The notes below the pieces were generated by a model. The model saw only the letters and a list, made by a program, of their open reading frames with translations, did no database searches and was not told the origin of the DNA. This document shows positions 8,307 to 16,954 of a stretch of DNA of 64,000 bases, in pieces. The stretch is taken from positions 124,001-188,000 of the forward strand of contig JHVO01000008.1 in NCBI GenBank assembly GCA_000620185.1, written 5' to 3'. Source of the DNA: Geodermatophilaceae bacterium URHB0062. Its GTDB lineage: Bacteria; Actinomycetota; Actinomycetes; Mycobacteriales; Geodermatophilaceae. The translations under genes and the position numbers were made by a program. Each line of letters begins with the position of its first letter. The stretch's first letter is position 1.

Positions 8307-9371
8307 CTGACCAGGACCCGCACACTCGCCGAGGTGTACCGGCACTTCGCCGAGGTGGACGCCGCCGGCACATCACTGCTGTACGGGCGCGTCGCGATCG
8401 CCCTGAGCGAGTCCGCCGAGGCGCTGCGGGCCATCCAGGCGGCGCCCCCGCGCAGGCGGCAGCCGGCGCTGATCCTCGCCGCGCTGCACCACCTCGCCCT
8501 CGCCGGACGTGCCCCGAAGCTCGCCGCGGCCTACGCCACCGCCGACGGCGATGCGGCCGCACGCGCGGCGATCGACACGCTGCTCGGCCTGACCGACGAG
8601 GTCGTGGCCATCGCCGCACGCCGGAGAACGCGGCCCGACGAGACCGGGCGCTACGCCGTCCTCCATCCCGCCATCGCCGAGGCGGCGAGCCGGGTGGGCG
8701 CGACAGCGGTGGGGTTGCTCGACGTGGGCTGCTCGGCCGGCATGAATCTGAACGTCGATCGGGTCGGCATCAGCTACAGCAACGGACAGACGCTGGGTGA
8801 CCCGTCATCGCCCGTGCGGTTCACGGCCTCCCTCGTGGGTGACCGGCCGGTCCCGACGCTGACCATCCCCTAGGTCGTCGCCCGCATCGCGATCGACCGT
8901 GAGCCCGTCGACGTGACCGATGTCGACGACGCCCGGTGGCTGCGCGCCTGCCTGCCGCTCGACCAGCCGGAGCGGGCCGCGATGCTCGACGCGGAGCTGG
9001 CGCTGGCGGCGACGGACCCTCCGCTGCTGTTCACGGGGGACGCCGTCGACCTGCTGCCCGACGCCCTCGCCAGGGTACCCGCGGACGCCCTGCCCGTCGT
9101 CGTCACGACGTGGGCGCTGTCGCAGGTTCCGCTCGAGAGCCGCCTGCGCTTCCTGCAGCGCCTCGACGCGGCAGCGACCGGCCGGGCGGTGGCGTGGGTT
9201 TCGGTGGAGGGCGTCGGAGTCGCGCCGGCGGTGCCGACGTTCGGTGATCGCCCCGCCTCCGGCCACAGCATCATCGGTCTGGCGGTGTTCGGTCATTCCG
9301 TCCTGCGCGCCGAGGCCCTCGGCCGCTGCTGGTCTAGGGGCCGGATGCTGTCGTGGCTGGCGGACCGCTAG
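8307..9371 (+). pseudogene. DUF2332-family protein interrupted by an in-frame TAG
   Basis: Two reading frames, 8307-8873 and 8874-9371, are in the same phase and together give one DUF2332 protein of about 354 residues. They are split by a single TAG at 8871-8873. The first half ends LVGDRPVPTLTIP. The second continues VVARIAIDREPVDVTDVDD, which is the normal continuation in this family. A SAM-binding-like loop, LLDVGCSAGMNL, sits in the first half. The family is widespread in actinobacteria and is of unknown, methyltransferase-like function. The expected start position reads CTG (8307) just after GGGAGG rather than ATG or GTG, and the first usable GTG (8334) has no ribosome-binding site. Both points fit a decaying gene. 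A sequencing error at one base is the alternative. Confidence 0.75.
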
Positions 9372-10243
9372 CCGCGTCCGAACAGCCGCCCCAGCACGCC
9401 CCCGGCCCCGCCCATCGTGCGGGCGGCGAGCTTGAGGATCGGCCCGCCCGGGATGCCGGGGACCTTCTCCGTGATCGGCGCCAGGCGCAGCAGCCCGCCC
9501 ACCTCGTGCACGCGCAGCCGACCGCGCGCCACCACCGGCACCGGATTGATCCGCCCCGAGGCCGCCTCGAGCAGCAGGTCGGCGTCCGCCTCCACGGCGG
9601 GGCCACTGCCCCGGCCGGGCGCCGTCCGCCGCACCGTCCACCCGTCGCCGTCCGCGGCGAACGTCCAGCCGCCGTCCGGGGTGGCCAGCGTCGCCCCGCC
9701 CTGGATGCCGCTGGACGCCGCGAGCGCACCCGTGACGTCGGCGAGGGCGGCCAGCCCTGACTGCAGCACCGAGGGCGGGGGCGGTGGCGCGCCGAGTGCG
9801 GCGAGGTCCAGGCCGTGGACGGCGAGCTCGTAGGCCTGACCGAGGACGACGCTGAGCAGGGGCAGCCGGCCGACCACCGAGACGGCCGGGGCGGTGTCCA
9901 GTTCGACCGGCTCCTTCTGCAGGTAGCGGGCGGTCGCCTCGCGGTTGCGCCGCAGGGCCGCGAGCACCTCGTCGCGGGTCGCGTCCCGGTGCGCGCGGGT
10001 GACCCGGTCGTTGACGGCGTCGACGTCCGGAGCCGTGCCGGAGCCGCCGGTGCGGGCCGAGGCGATGAGGTCGGCGAGGGCCTGGTGGTCGTCCCAGCAG
10101 CCCAGGTGCACGCAGATCTCGTGCGCCCGCCAGCCCGGCAGCCGCGACGACCGGTCGAGGTCCACGGCCTCGGCCCGGTCGATGAACGCGTCCCAGGCCT
10201 CGAGCACCATGCCCGAGACCTCCTCGCGGCCGGCGTCGGCCAT
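9368..10243 (-). CDS. DinB-fold (maleylpyruvate isomerase-like, mycothiol-dependent) protein
   Basis: A 291-residue protein with an N-terminal helical bundle of the DinB_2/MDMPI type. The first helix reads AWDAFIDRAEAVDLDRSSRLPGWRAHEICVHLG, the family pattern in which a His from the WxxHEICVHLG stretch binds metal; HRDATRDEV and YELAVHGLDL supply later conserved residues. In actinobacteria this fold often carries mycothiol-dependent isomerase or transferase activity. The C-terminal 100 residues resemble the SCP2-like or MDMPI C-terminal domain (GWTFAADGDGWTVRR, ADADLLLEAASGR). The substrate is unknown. ATG 10243 was taken because the conserved region starts soon after; an extension to 10264 is possible. 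It converges with, and overlaps by a few bases, the broken DUF2332 gene. Confidence 0.8.
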   Translation of the reverse strand: MADAGREEVSGMVLEAWDAFIDRAEAVDLDRSSRLPGWRAHEICVHLGCWDDHQALADLIASARTGGSGTAPDVDAVNDRVTRAHRDATRDEVLAALRRNREATARYLQKEPVELDTAPAVSVVGRLPLLSVVLGQAYELAVHGLDLAALGAPPPPPSVLQSGLAALADVTGALAASSGIQGGATLATPDGGWTFAADGDGWTVRRTAPGRGSGPAVEADADLLLEAASGRINPVPVVARGRLRVHEVGGLLRLAPITEKVPGIPGGPILKLAARTMGGAGGVLGRLFGRG

Positions 10244-10411
10244 GCCCTGGTGTCGTCGTCCCACGGAGGCGCCCTACCCGCGCATCCGCCGCGCAGGCAT
10301 CGAGGGCGGTGTGGTCCGACGCACGTCCGTCGAACGGTCGGCAACCGCCGTTCACCCGACCGGGTGACGGCCGGGATCAAGGAACCGGCCGGTCGGGACG
10401 ATCGCAGCAGG

Positions 10412-11554
10412 GTGAGTGAGTACGTGCCCGCATCGCGCCGGGCCGCCGATGCGCCGCCGAGCGCTGCCCGTCCGGGCCCGTTCCGGCGGCTCATGGCTGT
10501 GCTGGCGGACGGGCTGTACCGGCCGTTGGCCGGGGACGACGCTCGCGTGGCCTACTGGCTCCGGCACGTGCGCAACGGCGTCCTGCTCAGCGAACTGTCG
10601 ACTTTCGCGGTCGTCGGCTACGTGCTGATCACGCACAGCCCCGGCCGGCACCACCCCGCGATCCTGGGGCTGGCCGCGCTGGTGGTCGTCGCCTGTCCCG
10701 CCCTCTTGCTGCTGCCCCTGCCCGCGATGATGCGTGATCGTCGCGGCCCCACCCTGTTCTACCTGTGGACCCTCGCCACCTCCGCGCTGGTCATCCTGGC
10801 CACGCGGTTCGACGGCGGCGCCTCCAGCCCCCTCGACGCACTCCTCTTCCTCACGCTCACCTACATGGCCACCACCTATCCGCCGTACGGCGTGGTCGCC
10901 ATGGGGACCGTGATGACCGGCGGCTACCTCCTGTTCGTCGAGCTGCCCGGACTGACCACGTCCGGTCTGTTCTTCCTCGCGGTGATGGTCGCCTTCACCC
11001 TGATCTGCGCGATGACGTCGGCGAACTCCTGGGCCGTCTACGACCGCCAGCTGATCCTCATCCGCACGCAGGAGATGCTGGCCGCCACCGACCCGCTGAC
11101 CGGCATCCCGAACCGACGGGCCTTCCTCGACCGGGTCAGCGCGGCGGTCGACGCGGCCGCCTGGGGACACCCGACGGTGGTGTGCCTGGTCGACCTCGAC
11201 GGCTTCAAGGCGGTCAACGACGCCGGCGGTCACGCCGCCGGCGACACCTTGCTCACCGCGGTGGGTTCCGCTCTGGGCGCGGCGGTCCGCGAGACCGACA
11301 CCGTGGCGCGCCTCGGCGGCGACGAGTTCGCCGTCCTGGCCGACGTCTCGGTGAGCTTCTCGGGGGAGATGCTCGCGGAGCGGCTGCGTGAGGCGGTGGC
11401 GCTCGTCGGCTCCGCTTCGGGCGTGACGGCCAGTGTCGGGGTCGCGGAGGTCGAGCCGGGGGACGACGTCGTCGACCTCATGCACCGCGCGGACGCCGCG
11501 ATGTACCGGTCGAAGACCGCCGGTGGGAATCGCGTCACATCTCTGGCCCCGTAG
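10412..11554 (+). CDS. Membrane-bound diguanylate cyclase (GGDEF)
   Basis: A 380-residue protein. The N-terminal half has six hydrophobic segments, and the C-terminal half (from about 225) is a GGDEF domain that makes cyclic di-GMP from two GTP. The active-site loop GGDEF is exact at 302-306, and the product-inhibition I-site RxxD (RETD, 293-296) lies exactly five residues before it. The enzyme is therefore predicted to be active and feedback-regulated. ATDPLTGIPNRRAF marks the domain start. No EAL domain is fused. The membrane part probably senses a signal, but no known sensor name fits. GTG 10412 (VSEYVPAS) was chosen; its ribosome-binding site is weak. The gene is divergent from the DinB-fold gene. 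Confidence 0.88.
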   Translation: MSEYVPASRRAADAPPSAARPGPFRRLMAVLADGLYRPLAGDDARVAYWLRHVRNGVLLSELSTFAVVGYVLITHSPGRHHPAILGLAALVVVACPALLLLPLPAMMRDRRGPTLFYLWTLATSALVILATRFDGGASSPLDALLFLTLTYMATTYPPYGVVAMGTVMTGGYLLFVELPGLTTSGLFFLAVMVAFTLICAMTSANSWAVYDRQLILIRTQEMLAATDPLTGIPNRRAFLDRVSAAVDAAAWGHPTVVCLVDLDGFKAVNDAGGHAAGDTLLTAVGSALGAAVRETDTVARLGGDEFAVLADVSVSFSGEMLAERLREAVALVGSASGVTASVGVAEVEPGDDVVDLMHRADAAMYRSKTAGGNRVTSLAP

Positions 11555-11934
11555 GGGGCCGGGGACGGCGTGTCGCGGCCGGACACGACCAGCCGATGAT
11601 CACTCTCCGTCATGATCAGGCGCCGGAGGGATGAGCGCCAATGTCCCAGGTCAGTCGAGGGGTTCGGTCGCAGAGGATTCGGCGATTCTGCCGCAGGAAG
11701 ACAGGTGGACGTCGTCCCGCTCGTCGTGCTATGGCGTCTGACCAGCGATTAGAGCTAGCACAGTCACCTTCCGTCACATCTGCCGCATCCGCACCACCCG
11801 GGCTGGCGCGATGCGGTGTTCATCGTGCAGACTGTTCGCGGGAGCCCTGCTCCGCCACTGCCGAATACAGCGCGTCACCGAATCGATGGGTCCGTAGGGG
11901 AAGACGAGACCGGTCGAGTCGATGGAGGTGCCCC
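11555..11934 (+). other. 380-bp region upstream of the DUF3145 gene
   Basis: It holds no gene I can support. An in-frame extension of the downstream gene back to 11641 reads Arg/Ser-rich and is unlike its family. Two copies of the palindrome TGATCA lie 10 bases apart near 11597-11623 and could be an operator, though this is weak. The part around 11730-11900 is less GC-rich and probably contains the DUF3145 promoter. Confidence 0.4.
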
Positions 11935-12435
11935 GTGCAGCGACGGTCAACCCAGGGTGTCGTCTTCGTGCACGCGTGCCCGAAGGCGCTCTGCCAGCAC
12001 GTCGAGTGGGCGCTTGAACGCGTCGTCGGCGCGCCGGTCTCCCTGTCGTGGGATGAGCAGCCTGCGGCGCACGGTTCGTACCGTGCCGAGGTTGCCTGGA
12101 CGGGTTCGCCCGGGACAGGCGCCAAGCTGGTTGCTGCCCTGAAGGCGTGGCCGATGCTCCGCTTCGAGGTCACCGAGGAAGCCAGCCACGGCAACGACGG
12201 CGAGCGGATGTCCTACGTGCCCGGGCACGGCGTGTTCCGCGCGCCGACCAGCGCCAACGGCGATCTGGTCGTGAGCGAGCAGCAGCTGCGTCACCTCGCC
12301 GCGACGGCCACCTCGATCGAGGCGTTCCGGCACGGGGTCGACGAACTGCTCGGCGCGGCCTGGGACGCCGACCTCGAGGTCTACCGCCACGCCGGCGACG
12401 GCAGCCCCATCACGTGGCTGCACCAGGTCGTCTGA
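11935..12435 (+). CDS. DUF3145 family protein
   Basis: A 166-residue soluble protein of an actinobacteria-specific family. The family opening GVVFVHACPKALCQHVEWAL and ending ITWLHQVV are both present. GTG 11935 was chosen because GGAGG lies 6 bases upstream and the conserved region begins within ten codons. Its function is not established. In Streptomyces and relatives the family sits next to the accD/fabF end of the fatty-acid synthase operon, and here too it faces accD, convergent with about 350 bp between. That conserved linkage suggests a role tied to fatty-acid or malonyl-CoA metabolism (inference). Directly after its stop lies a hairpin of repeat family A. Confidence 0.85.
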   Translation: MQRRSTQGVVFVHACPKALCQHVEWALERVVGAPVSLSWDEQPAAHGSYRAEVAWTGSPGTGAKLVAALKAWPMLRFEVTEEASHGNDGERMSYVPGHGVFRAPTSANGDLVVSEQQLRHLAATATSIEAFRHGVDELLGAAWDADLEVYRHAGDGSPITWLHQVV

Positions 12436-12493
12436 GAAAGGACCCCACTGCCCCCCACCGCTCGCAGGCTCGCGGTGGGACCCTGCAGCGGGG
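12436..12493 (+). repeat. Family A hairpin repeat, copy 1
   Basis: It begins at the base after the DUF3145 stop with GAAAGGACC. The inner stem CCCACCGC/GCGGTGGG (12454-12461 / 12472-12479, perfect) closes a 10-base loop TCGCAGGCTC. An outer stem CCCCACTGC/GCAGCGGGG has one mismatch. The same layout and loop recur at 18271, 26440 and 43192. A terminator role is inferred from position. The rest of the gap to accD (12494-12785) shows no gene. Confidence 0.8.
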
Positions 12494-12785
12494 CTGGCGG
12501 GTTACGAATGGAACACGACACTCCGGTCTCGTCCCGCGGGTCGTCGTAGTCTGAGTCCGGTCGTTCGGGCGTCGTCGGGGAAGCGGCGCCCGGGCGACCT
12601 TTCACTGTCCGGGGTCTTGTCGCCGGCGTGGCTGCGGCCTCGGTCGGCGTCCGGTGCCGCGGTATCGCTGCCAGTGCCGCCCCACATCGCGGCACCCCCC
12701 GCGATACGACGGCACTCGTGCCGTTCGCGACGACGACAGCGCCCTCACTCGCCGCAGCGCCCAGTACGGCGGCCGGGGAAGCGCC

Positions 12786-14198
12786 CTACAGCGGGATGTT
12801 GCCGTGCGCGCCGCGTCCGCCCGGGGCGGCGGCCAGCGCCCCCACCAGGCGTCGGCGCGTCTCGGTCGGTTCCACGACCTCGTCGACCACGCCGATCTGC
12901 AGCGCCCGGTTGACGCCCCCGGCGATCCGCTCGTGCTCCTCGGCGAGCTTCGCGTGCAGCGCCTCGCGCTCACCCGGCGGAGCCGCGGCCAGCTTCTTCC
13001 GGTGCAGGATGCCCACGGCCGCTTTCGCGCCCATGACGGCGACCTCGGCGCCGGGCCACGCGAACACCGTCGTCGCCCCCAGCGAGCGGGCGTTCATCGC
13101 GATGTAGGCGCCGCCGTAGGACTTGCGGGTCACCAGCGTCACCCGCGGCACGACCGCCTCGGCGAAGGCGTGCAGCAGCTTCGCGCCGCGCCGCACGACG
13201 CCGTCCCACTCCTGACCCACGCCCGGCAGGTAGCCGGGGACGTCGACGAGCACGACCAGCGGCACCCCGAATGCGTCGCACATCCGCACGAACCGGGCGG
13301 CCTTCTCCGCCGACGCCGAGTCCAGGCAGCCACCCAGCCGCAGCGGGTTGTTGGCGATGACGCCGACCGTGCGGCCGGCGAGGCGGCCGAGGGTCGTGAC
13401 GATGTTGGGGGCGAAGCGCGGATGCAGCTCCAGGCCGGGGCCGTCGAGCACCTGCGCGATCAGCGGCTTGACGTCGTAGGCGCGCTGGCGCTGCTCCGGC
13501 AGCAGGCCGCGCAGGTCCACGTCCGGCTCGCCCTCGACCGAGGCGAACGTGCCCTGGTCGGCGAACAGGTCGACGGCCAGCCGGGCCGTCTCCAGCGCCG
13601 AGGGTTCGGAGTCGGTGACCACGTGGACGACGCCGCTGCGCCGGCCGTGGGTGTCGGGGCCGCCGAGGCTCTCCATGTCGACGTCCTCACCGGTCACCGA
13701 GCGGACGACGTCGGGGCCGGTGACGAAGACCCGGCCGGCCGGCCCCATGATCACCAGGTCGGTGAGCGCCGGGCCGTAGGCGGCGCCACCGGCGGCCGGG
13801 CCGAGGACGACGGAGATCTGCGGAACGCGACCCGAGGCGCGCACCATCGCCGCGAACACCTCGCCGACCGCGTGCAGGGCGGTGACTCCCTCGGCCAGCC
13901 GCGCGCCGCCGGAGTGCCAGATGCCGACCACGGGCAGGCGCTCCCGCACAGCCGCGTCGATCGCGTCGACGATGTGGCGGCACCCGTCGAGCCCCATGGC
14001 GCCGCCCATGACCGTGGCGTCGGTGCAGAACGCGATGGTGCGCGTGCCCGACACGGTGCCGCGCGCCGCCACGACCCCCGAGGTGTCCCGCGGCACCAGG
14101 AGGTCCATCGAGCCGACGTCGAAGAACCGCTGCAGCCGGTCCTCCGGATCGCGCGGATCGGTGGCGGGCAGCGGCGCGGTGGCATCGACGGTGGTCAC
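12786..14198 (-). CDS. accD: Acyl-CoA carboxylase carboxyltransferase (beta) subunit
   Basis: A 470-residue AccD/PccB-type carboxyltransferase of the crotonase superfamily. It transfers CO2 from carboxybiotin to acetyl- or propionyl-CoA. N-terminal half: GTRTIAFCTDATVMGGAMG and GIWHSGGARLAEGV. C-terminal half: NNPLRLGGCLDSASAEKAARFVR, VVLVDVPGYLPGVGQEWDGVVRRGAKLL and SYGGAYIAMNARSLGA. These are the two glycine-rich oxyanion-hole regions. As the last gene of the FAS-II operon it most likely supplies malonyl-CoA. The biotinylated alpha subunit is not in the window and is normally encoded elsewhere in actinobacteria. It lies 78 bp after fabF on the same strand. The length is slightly below the 510-550 residues of PccB, which fits the AccD-in-FAS-operon clade. 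Confidence 0.9.
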   Translation of the reverse strand: MTTVDATAPLPATDPRDPEDRLQRFFDVGSMDLLVPRDTSGVVAARGTVSGTRTIAFCTDATVMGGAMGLDGCRHIVDAIDAAVRERLPVVGIWHSGGARLAEGVTALHAVGEVFAAMVRASGRVPQISVVLGPAAGGAAYGPALTDLVIMGPAGRVFVTGPDVVRSVTGEDVDMESLGGPDTHGRRSGVVHVVTDSEPSALETARLAVDLFADQGTFASVEGEPDVDLRGLLPEQRQRAYDVKPLIAQVLDGPGLELHPRFAPNIVTTLGRLAGRTVGVIANNPLRLGGCLDSASAEKAARFVRMCDAFGVPLVVLVDVPGYLPGVGQEWDGVVRRGAKLLHAFAEAVVPRVTLVTRKSYGGAYIAMNARSLGATTVFAWPGAEVAVMGAKAAVGILHRKKLAAAPPGEREALHAKLAEEHERIAGGVNRALQIGVVDEVVEPTETRRRLVGALAAAPGGRGAHGNIPL

Positions 14199-14276
14199 GT
14201 GGCCTCCTGGAGCGGGCGTGCCTGACTGGCGGGCCCGGCTCGTGGAGCGCCGGGTCCGAAGGAGCAGCGGGTCGCG

Positions 14277-15518
14277 TCAGGCCTTGGTGAACACCAGCGC
14301 GATGTTGTGACCGCCGAAGCCGAACGAGTCGTTGACGGCGGCGTCGAACGTCGCCTTGCGGGGTTCACCGCGGACGATGTCGAGGGCCTGGACCGACTCG
14401 TCGTCGTCCGGGTCGTCGAGGTTCGCGGTCGCGGGCACGATCTGCTCGCGCAGCGCGAGGACGGCGAACACCGATTCCAGGGCCCCGGCGGCGCCGAGCA
14501 GGTGGCCGGTCTGGCTCTTCGTGGCGGTCACCATCACGTGCTCGCCGAGCGACGAGCGGATGGCGGCCGCCTCGGCGGTGTCGCCGACCGGGGTCGAGGT
14601 GGCGTGCGCATTGACGTGGCCGATGTCGGACGGGCTCAGCCCCGCGTCGCGCAGGGCCGCGCCGATGGCCCGTGCGGCGCCCTCGCCCTCGGGGTGCGGG
14701 GCGACGAGGTCGTAGCCGTCGGCGGTGCCGCCGGCCCCGGCCAGCCGCGCGTGCACCCGGGCGCCGCGCGCCCGGGCGGCGTCCCCGCGCTCGAGCACGA
14801 GCGCCGCGGCACCCTCGCCCAGCACGAAGCCGTCGCGGGCCTTGTCGAAGGGACGGGAGGCGCGCTCGGGCTCGTCGTTGCGGGTCGACATGGCGCGCAT
14901 GGCGGCGAACCCGGCCATCGGCAGCGGGTGCACGCAGGCCTCGGTGCCGCCTACGAGCACGATGTCGGCGCGGTCGAACCGGAGCAGGTCGAGCCCCCAG
15001 CGGATGGCCTCGGCGCCGGACGCGCACGCGCTCACCGGCGCATGGACGCCGCCCTTCGCACCGACGGCCAGTCCGACCGCGGCGGCCGGGCCGTTGGGCA
15101 TGAGCATCGGGATGGTGAAGGGGGAGACCCGCTTCGGGCCCTTCTCCTCGAGGACGTCGTCCTGCCCGAGGAGGGTCAGCGCGCCGCCGATGCCGGTGCC
15201 GAAGACGACGGCGATCCGCTCGGGGGCGACGCCGGAGTCGGCGGCACCGGAGGCGGCCCACGCCTGTTCGGCGGCGATGACGGCGACCTGCTGGCTGCGG
15301 TCGAGGCGCCGGGCGCGCACGCGGTCGATCTGGTCGGCCGGGTCGGAGGCGAGCCGGGCGACGAGCTGCGCCGGGTACTCCTTGATCCAGTCGTCGGTGA
15401 TCCGGCTGACCCCTGACCGCCCGGCGAGGAGGGCGTCCCAGGTGGTGTCGACGTCCCCGCCCAGAGGCGTGGTGGCACCCAGCCCGGTGACGACGACGTC
15501 GGTGGCGGATGTGCTCAT
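14277..15518 (-). CDS. fabF: 3-oxoacyl-ACP synthase II
   Basis: A 413-residue beta-ketoacyl-ACP synthase that elongates acyl-ACP with malonyl-ACP in the cytoplasm. The catalytic triad is intact: Cys165 in SACASG, His305 in NAHATSTP and His339 in GHLLGAAG. Lys334 is also present. The thiolase fold opens VVVTGLGATTPLG and closes NDSFGFGGHN. Its position after acpP and before accD is the standard actinobacterial order. A hairpin at 15598-15629 in the 118-bp gap from acpP may lower readthrough into this gene relative to acpP. ATG 15518 is preceded by an AGGAAGAG-like site, which fits a strong start. Confidence 0.95.
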   Translation of the reverse strand: MSTSATDVVVTGLGATTPLGGDVDTTWDALLAGRSGVSRITDDWIKEYPAQLVARLASDPADQIDRVRARRLDRSQQVAVIAAEQAWAASGAADSGVAPERIAVVFGTGIGGALTLLGQDDVLEEKGPKRVSPFTIPMLMPNGPAAAVGLAVGAKGGVHAPVSACASGAEAIRWGLDLLRFDRADIVLVGGTEACVHPLPMAGFAAMRAMSTRNDEPERASRPFDKARDGFVLGEGAAALVLERGDAARARGARVHARLAGAGGTADGYDLVAPHPEGEGAARAIGAALRDAGLSPSDIGHVNAHATSTPVGDTAEAAAIRSSLGEHVMVTATKSQTGHLLGAAGALESVFAVLALREQIVPATANLDDPDDDESVQALDIVRGEPRKATFDAAVNDSFGFGGHNIALVFTKA

Positions 15519-15597
15519 GACTCTTCCTCCTGGAACGGCGGCCGGGGCCGCGATGGCTGAGGGTCTGGGCCGGTCGGGCGACCTGGCCGGCAGGGCC

Positions 15598-15629
15598 GGG
15601 TCCCACCGCCGGGGTCGACGGCGGGACCC
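15598..15629 (-). promoter_or_regulatory. Intra-operon hairpin between acpP and fabF
   Basis: GGGTCCC...CCGCCG pairs with CGGCGGGACCC, giving about 11 bp with a 3-base bulge, 8 bp beyond the acpP stop. It may stabilise the acpP message or attenuate transcription into fabF, since ACP is needed in excess (inference). Confidence 0.45.
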
Positions 15630-15636
15630 GAGGGAC

Positions 15637-15879
15637 TCAGCCCTGGTTCTTCTCGATGTAGTTCATGGCGTCGCCCACGGTCTTGATGTTGGCGAGCTCG
15701 TCGTCGGGGATGGCGACCCCGAACTTGTCCTCGACGGCGGTGGCGATCTCGACCATCGACAGGGAGTCGACGTCGAGGTCATCGGTGAACGACTTCTCGG
15801 GGGTCGCGTCGGCGGGCGTGACGCCGGCGACCTCCTCCAGGATCTCGGCCAGACCGGTCTGGATGTCCTCGCGGCTCAC
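15637..15879 (-). CDS. acpP: Acyl carrier protein
   Basis: An 80-residue acidic four-helix protein. The phosphopantetheine serine sits in LDVDSLSMVEI, the standard DSL motif. It carries growing acyl chains between FabD, FabH, FabF and the reductases. GTG 15879 was chosen because GAGAGG lies 7 bases upstream and VSREDIQTGLAEIL is a normal ACP N terminus; extending further upstream adds an Arg-rich stretch without family support. It lies between fabH (107 bp) and fabF. The reductases fabG and fabI and the dehydratase are not in this cluster, as usual in actinobacteria. Confidence 0.95.
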   Translation of the reverse strand: MSREDIQTGLAEILEEVAGVTPADATPEKSFTDDLDVDSLSMVEIATAVEDKFGVAIPDDELANIKTVGDAMNYIEKNQG

Positions 15880-15985
15880 GCGGGGTCCTCTCTCTCGAAG
15901 GGGGCTACGCGACAAGGCGGGGGTTCCGCCGTCGACCGGGACACGGTGTCCCGGGGATCGGGGGCCGCAAACACGGCGGGGACGG

Positions 15986-16954
15986 TCACGGCAGGACGAG
16001 CACCTGGCCGGCGAAGGTGAGGCCCGCGCCGTACCCGAGCACCAGGGCGAGATCGCCCGACTTGGCCTCGCCGGACTCCATCAGGGCGGTGAGCGCCAGC
16101 GGCACCGAGGCGGCCGACGTGTTGCCGGACTGGACGATGTCCCGGGCGATGACCGTGGACTCCGGCAGGCCGAGCTTCTTGGTCATCGACTCGACGATGC
16201 GCAGGTTCGCCTGGTGGGGGGCGAACACGTCGATGTCCTGGGCCGTGACGCCGGCCTTCCGCATCGCCTCCTCGAGGGCGTGGGTCAGCTTCGTCGTCGC
16301 CCAGCGGTAGACGGCCTGACCGGCCATCGTCATGTGGGGGAGGCCCTCGGGGATCGAGATGGCGGTGTGCTGGTCACCGTCGCTGCCCCACGCGACCGGG
16401 CCGATGGCCGGCTCGTCGGACGGGCCGACGACCACAGCGCCGGCTCCGTCGGCGAAGATCACCGCCGTCCCCCTGTCGGTGAGGTCGGTGACGTCGGTCA
16501 GCCGCTCCACCCCGATGACGACGACGTGCCGGGCGGAGCCGGCCCGGATGGCGTCGCTGGCCACGCTGAGCGCATAGCAGAAGCCGGCGCACCCGGCGTT
16601 GAGGTCGAACGAGCCCGGACGGGCGACGCCGAGCCGGTGGGCGACCTGCGGGCCGATGCCGGGGATCGGCTTGCGCAGGCTGGCGCTGGCCACGATGACC
16701 AGGTCGATGTCGCCGGTGGCTATGCCGCTCGCGGCGATGGCCTTGCCTCCCGCCGCGACGGCCATGTCGACGAGGGTCTCGTCGTCGGAGGCCCACCGGC
16801 GCTCGGCGATGCCCACGCGGGTCTGGATCCACTCGTCGCTGGTGTCCATCACCTGGGCGAGCTCGTCGTTGGTCACCCGCCGGCGCGGGCGGTAGGCGCC
16901 GAGGCCGAGGACGCGCGCGCCGGGCGCCCCGGTCGGCAGCTGGATGGTCGTCAC
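15986..16954 (-). CDS. fabH: 3-oxoacyl-ACP synthase III
   Basis: A 322-residue condensing enzyme that starts fatty-acid synthesis by joining an acyl-CoA primer to malonyl-ACP. In actinobacteria it often prefers branched primers. The catalytic residues are Cys122 (NAGCAGFCYAL), His247 (PHQANLRI) and Asn278 (GNTSAASV). The N-terminal motif DTSDEWIQTRVGI is present. Its ATG overlaps the stop of the preceding small gene (ATGA), so translation is probably coupled through it to fabD. Confidence 0.95.
   Translation of the reverse strand: MTTIQLPTGAPGARVLGLGAYRPRRRVTNDELAQVMDTSDEWIQTRVGIAERRWASDDETLVDMAVAAGGKAIAASGIATGDIDLVIVASASLRKPIPGIGPQVAHRLGVARPGSFDLNAGCAGFCYALSVASDAIRAGSARHVVVIGVERLTDVTDLTDRGTAVIFADGAGAVVVGPSDEPAIGPVAWGSDGDQHTAISIPEGLPHMTMAGQAVYRWATTKLTHALEEAMRKAGVTAQDIDVFAPHQANLRIVESMTKKLGLPESTVIARDIVQSGNTSAASVPLALTALMESGEAKSGDLALVLGYGAGLTFAGQVLVLP

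Noticed and set aside
8871-8873. Amber codon as recoded amino acid (pyrrolysine or similar)
   Set aside because: No pyrrolysine machinery is visible and the family is not known to use it; a nonsense mutation or a sequencing error is simpler.
11641-11934. N-terminal extension of DUF3145
   Set aside because: The extra stretch is Arg/Ser-rich and unlike the family, while a good GGAGG precedes GTG 11935.
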